From: Virgibacillus alimentarius
GTDB lineage: Bacteria; Bacillota; Bacilli; Bacillales; Amphibacillaceae
DNA: 37,679 nucleotides
Direction: 5' to 3'
NCBI RefSeq assembly: GCF_000709085.1
Contig: NZ_JFBD01000031.1
Location: 1-37,679, forward strand
Shown here piece after piece: positions 35,423-37,679 of the stretch; the first letter of the stretch is position 1, and the number at the start of each line of letters is the position of its first letter. A model generated the notes under the pieces. It ran no database searches. It saw only the letters and a list, made by a program, of their open reading frames with translations, and was not told the origin of the DNA. The position numbers and the translations under genes are program-made.

Positions 35423-35447
35423 CTCATCCTTTCTGGAGTCACTTTTT
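35414..35447. terminator. Shared terminator containing both the ylaF and suhB stop codons
   Basis: AAAAAGTGACT / AGTCACTTTTT with a 12-base loop. The TGA of ylaF is in the left arm and the TGA of suhB in the right arm, so the convergent genes end 16 bases apart. Confidence 0.88.
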
Positions 35448-36248
35448 CCCTTTTTTAATATATTCTTCTACAATTTTTTCCCCAAGTTTTGGAGAACATG
35501 CGAAGATCGAATTTTTTTCTAATAGCTGAACGCTATTGCCATCAATCGTTGTAGTCCTTCCTCCAACTTCTTTAAGAAGAATGATTCCTGCCCCTATATC
35601 CCATGGAGCTAAACGCATGGACAAATAACCATCTATAATTCCTTCAGCAACATATGCAAACTCTAAAGCTGCAGATCCATATGTTCTCGTACCGCGCACT
35701 CTCTTCACCAAGTCCTGCATGACGTGTTCATCAACCAGGCGGTTTTTAGTCAGCCAAAAGTGATTTAGTACGAGTATTGCATCTTCTAAAGCTACGTTTT
35801 CGTTCACAGGGCCTAACTTTACATCATTTTTATATGCACCTTCACCTTTTTTCGCACTGTATAATACATCAGACATCACGTCATAAATGAAACCGATCTC
35901 TCCAATTCCATCCTGGTAAATCCCTAAAGAAATTGCGAAGTTTCTTTTTTGATGAACAAAGTTCATTGTCCCATCAATCGGATCCAGTATCCAAACAATG
36001 CCGTCTAATGAGGATAAATCATCGCCAAATCCTTCTTCACTTAATATGAAATGATTTGGGTATGTCTTTTTTATTTTGGTTGAAAAATATTGCTCCGTTT
36101 CTTTATCCATCGTGGTTACAAGATCGTTTGGATTTGATTTTGTATCGATTGTTAAAGGTTCATTTATATTATTTCTAATATATGCCCCTGCTTCTAAAAC
36201 CCATTCTTTTGCATGATTAAAAAGGCTTTCACGAAATGATTTATCCAT
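35439..36248 (-). CDS. suhB: Inositol monophosphatase family protein (SuhB/YktC)
   Basis: Mg2+-dependent, Li+-sensitive sugar-phosphate phosphatase family, 269 aa. Metal-binding motifs are all present: S70-E71-E72-G73, D89-P-I-D92-G-T94 and W216-D217-I-G-A. The substrate may be inositol 1-phosphate or another sugar phosphate; B. subtilis YktC acts on inositol 1-phosphate. GGAGGATAGATA precedes ATG 36248. It lies near yktB, as in B. subtilis. Confidence 0.92.
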   Translation of the reverse strand: MDKSFRESLFNHAKEWVLEAGAYIRNNINEPLTIDTKSNPNDLVTTMDKETEQYFSTKIKKTYPNHFILSEEGFGDDLSSLDGIVWILDPIDGTMNFVHQKRNFAISLGIYQDGIGEIGFIYDVMSDVLYSAKKGEGAYKNDVKLGPVNENVALEDAILVLNHFWLTKNRLVDEHVMQDLVKRVRGTRTYGSAALEFAYVAEGIIDGYLSMRLAPWDIGAGIILLKEVGGRTTTIDGNSVQLLEKNSIFACSPKLGEKIVEEYIKKGKK

Positions 36249-36319
36249 TATCTATCCTCCATTTCTATATATATTAATATACTAACAAATTGGAGGTATA
36301 GAGTCATTCTTTTACACAT

Positions 36320-36384
36320 TGAAAAAATAAAAATGACCTTCGTATGATTCATCAATGAGAAACAGATGCTATACTCGGGTCATT
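36320..36384 (-). terminator. Probable terminator after the 36394-36585 gene
   Basis: On the minus strand AATGACC / GGTCATT with inner GTAT / ATAC pairing and a large loop, followed by TTTATTTTTT. A long-loop hairpin, less certain than the others. Confidence 0.5.
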
Positions 36385-36393
36385 AGCGCATTC

Positions 36394-36585
36394 CTATTCA
36401 TTTTCAGCTTCTAGCAATTGTAGACGTAATTGTTCAAGTCGTTCTTTTGCTTTTATAATTTGTACCTTATCATCTGCTTGTAAAGCATCAAATAGTGTAA
36501 CAAGTTCATAATCAATTTCTAATTTGACAACCGGGAGTTTCTCTTGTGCTTCTTTTCGCCTTAATGCGCTCATTACATATTTCAC
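36394..36585 (-). CDS. Small helical protein, unrecognised
   Basis: 63 aa from GTG 36585 (10 bases after AAGGG); the frame also opens at GTG 36594, which directly abuts the ribosome site. It is charged and helical (ALRRKEAQEKLPVVKLEI, KERLEQLRLQLLEAENE), with probable coiled-coil character at the C-terminus. No cysteine, no membrane helix, no family I can name. It is not YktA, which has a different start and length. It has a ribosome site and a following hairpin, so it is probably real. It lies between suhB and yktB, where a short uncharacterised gene is common. Confidence 0.65.
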   Translation of the reverse strand: MKYVMSALRRKEAQEKLPVVKLEIDYELVTLFDALQADDKVQIIKAKERLEQLRLQLLEAENE

Positions 36586-36757
36586 AATATCCACACCCTT
36601 TCAAATAGATTTTTGTCTAACTTTTTTTATGCTATACTTAATGTTGCGAAAAATAATTTTTAGTAATTCGTTTAATTATTTTATAATGTTCCCAAAAGCA
36701 ATTCGTTTAAAACATTAAATAAATTAATAGTATACCTCTCTAAGAGTTGTATAGAGC

Positions 36758-36787
36758 TTGACTAAAATATACCCTATACTTAATAAT
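36758..36787 (+). promoter_or_regulatory. Candidate promoter of yktB
   Basis: TTGACT (36758-36763), 18-bp spacer, AATAAT (36782-36787), about 50 bases before GTG 36838. Confidence 0.45.
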
Positions 36788-36837
36788 TATTATAATCTCA
36801 AAAGGAAAATACGTGATAAAATGAAAGGGTGTTAAAC

Positions 36838-37458
36838 GTGGATTTTAATGGCTTTACCAAAGAGGATTTTGATACATTTTTAATTGATGGCTTAGAAAAT
36901 AGGATGGAAGCAATTCAAACTCGTATTCAGCCTAAATTCCGTGAAATAGGCAACTATTTAACAGATTATTTATCTGTACAACTGGGCAATGAAGTATTTC
37001 TGCATATTGCAAAACACGCCAGAAGAAAAGTGAACCCACCAAATGATACATGGCTGGCCATTGCCGATAATAAACGCGGCTATAAAAAACATCCACATTT
37101 TCAAGTTGGATTATTTGATGATCATGTATTTATATGGCTAGCACTAATCTATGAACTGGACTATAAAAAAGAGATCGCAAAATCATTTATCAAAAGCTTT
37201 GATAAAATAAAACAACTTCCTGAGCATTACGTTGTTTCTCTTGATCATATGAAAAAAGATTCGATAGCAATCACCGATTTAGAAATGAAACACCTAGAGC
37301 GATTTCGAGATGTAAAAAAGGCGGAGTTTCTAGTCGGACAACATCTGCCTATGAGAGATACTCGACTTCAAGATAAGGATGCTTTTTTAGATACGGCTAA
37401 ACAAACGTTTCAAACATTAATTCCTTTTTATCAACAGGCTTTAGAAGCTAAATCCTAA
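36838..37458 (+). CDS. yktB: UPF0637/DUF1054 family protein YktB
   Basis: Soluble protein of 206 aa and unknown function. The conserved parts are DFNGFTKEDFDTFLIDGLE, HIAKHARRKVNPPNDTWLA, RGYKKHPHFQVGLFDDHVFIW and LGQHLP-like VGQHLPMRD, which identify the DUF1054 family. GTG 36838 follows AAAGGGTG with a 6-base gap; the GTG at 36829 is part of that site. Length is close to B. subtilis YktB. The gene is complete, but an IS1182-like element begins a few dozen bases beyond its stop, so its own terminator may have been lost. Confidence 0.9.
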   Translation: MDFNGFTKEDFDTFLIDGLENRMEAIQTRIQPKFREIGNYLTDYLSVQLGNEVFLHIAKHARRKVNPPNDTWLAIADNKRGYKKHPHFQVGLFDDHVFIWLALIYELDYKKEIAKSFIKSFDKIKQLPEHYVVSLDHMKKDSIAITDLEMKHLERFRDVKKAEFLVGQHLPMRDTRLQDKDAFLDTAKQTFQTLIPFYQQALEAKS

Positions 37459-37679
37459 ATGGTAGTTTTGTATAAAGCAAAAGGATAAAGTTGAATACTT
37501 CTAAAAAACGAGGTTGGGGCATAACTAGCCAAAATATCTAAAAAAAGGTTTGATTTATTTTCATCATCTATGGTTGGATTTGTGTTCATGGCGGTATACT
37601 TTCTTAAGTTTACTGCCATGAACGCAAATCCTAATTCATTTTCTACCATTTCTTTACCTCTCACTGAAAAACGTATGAA
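37455..37679 (-). mobile_element. 3' end of an IS1182-like transposase gene (partial)
   Basis: The minus-strand frame is open from the window edge to TAG at 37455 (74 residues). SVRGKEMVENELGFAFMAVN followed by LRKYTA is the typical end of the DDE domain of IS1182-family transposases. The element's terminal sequence probably lies near GAGGTTGGGGCATAAC (37509-37524). The frame runs past it and stops inside the last codons of yktB, so the final residues are probably not part of the original transposase, and this copy may have lost its own stop. The other end is outside the window, so completeness and target duplication cannot be judged. Confidence 0.75.

Overview
The window is a stretch of conserved chromosome from a low-G+C, endospore-forming Bacillaceae. 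I infer a halotolerant relative of Oceanobacillus or Virgibacillus. The basis is gene content (bacillithiol synthesis, spore genes ylbJ, gerR and ylaJ, caa3 oxidase) and gene order. That order is, read in reverse, the Bacillus subtilis yktB-suhB-yla-ftsW-pycA-cta-ylb-bshC-mraZ-ftsL-pbpB region.

Layout. 1-3781: start of the division and cell-wall (dcw) cluster on the minus strand (mraZ, rsmH, ftsL, and pbpB running off the left edge), behind a likely MraZ operator. 3854-6960: bshC, a DUF3397 membrane protein and a panE-like reductase. 7111-16068: housekeeping and sporulation genes ylbP, gerR, rpmF, ylbN, tmcAL, ylbL, ylbJ, coaD, rsmD, ylbG, ylbF, ylbE and ylbD. 16203-19175: ylbC (CAP domain), a YugN-like protein and a YtvI-like membrane protein. 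19246-27501: cytochrome caa3 oxidase genes ctaM, ctaG, ctaF, ctaE, ctaD, ctaC and divergent ctaA. 27543-32668: pycA, ftsW, ylaN. 32861-36594: ylaL, ylaJ, ylaI, ylaH, ylaF, suhB and two unrecognised small proteins. 36838-37458: yktB, followed by the 3' end of an IS1182-like transposase at the right edge.

The most notable result is the slot between ctaC and ctaA, where related genomes carry ctaB (heme O synthase). Here only a decayed ctaB remains (25132-25954). The N- and C-terminal parts can still be read, but there are several frameshifts, in-frame stops, an internal deletion and a lost Asp-rich catalytic motif. The oxidase subunits and heme A synthase look intact, so heme O must come from another gene if this oxidase is used. 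A good promoter lies just downstream of the dead gene, in front of ctaC.

A second anomaly is ylbN. Its well-placed ribosome site and ATG are one frame away from the body of the protein, across a run of nine A residues. This is a frameshift, a slippage site or a sequencing error. Other points: three GTGG boxes spaced exactly 10 bp apart upstream of mraZ, three consecutive hairpins after ylbG, and a 345-bp unexplained stretch separating ctaF from ctaG. I found no tRNA, rRNA, CRISPR array, prophage or defence system. No wholly new multi-gene system is visible.
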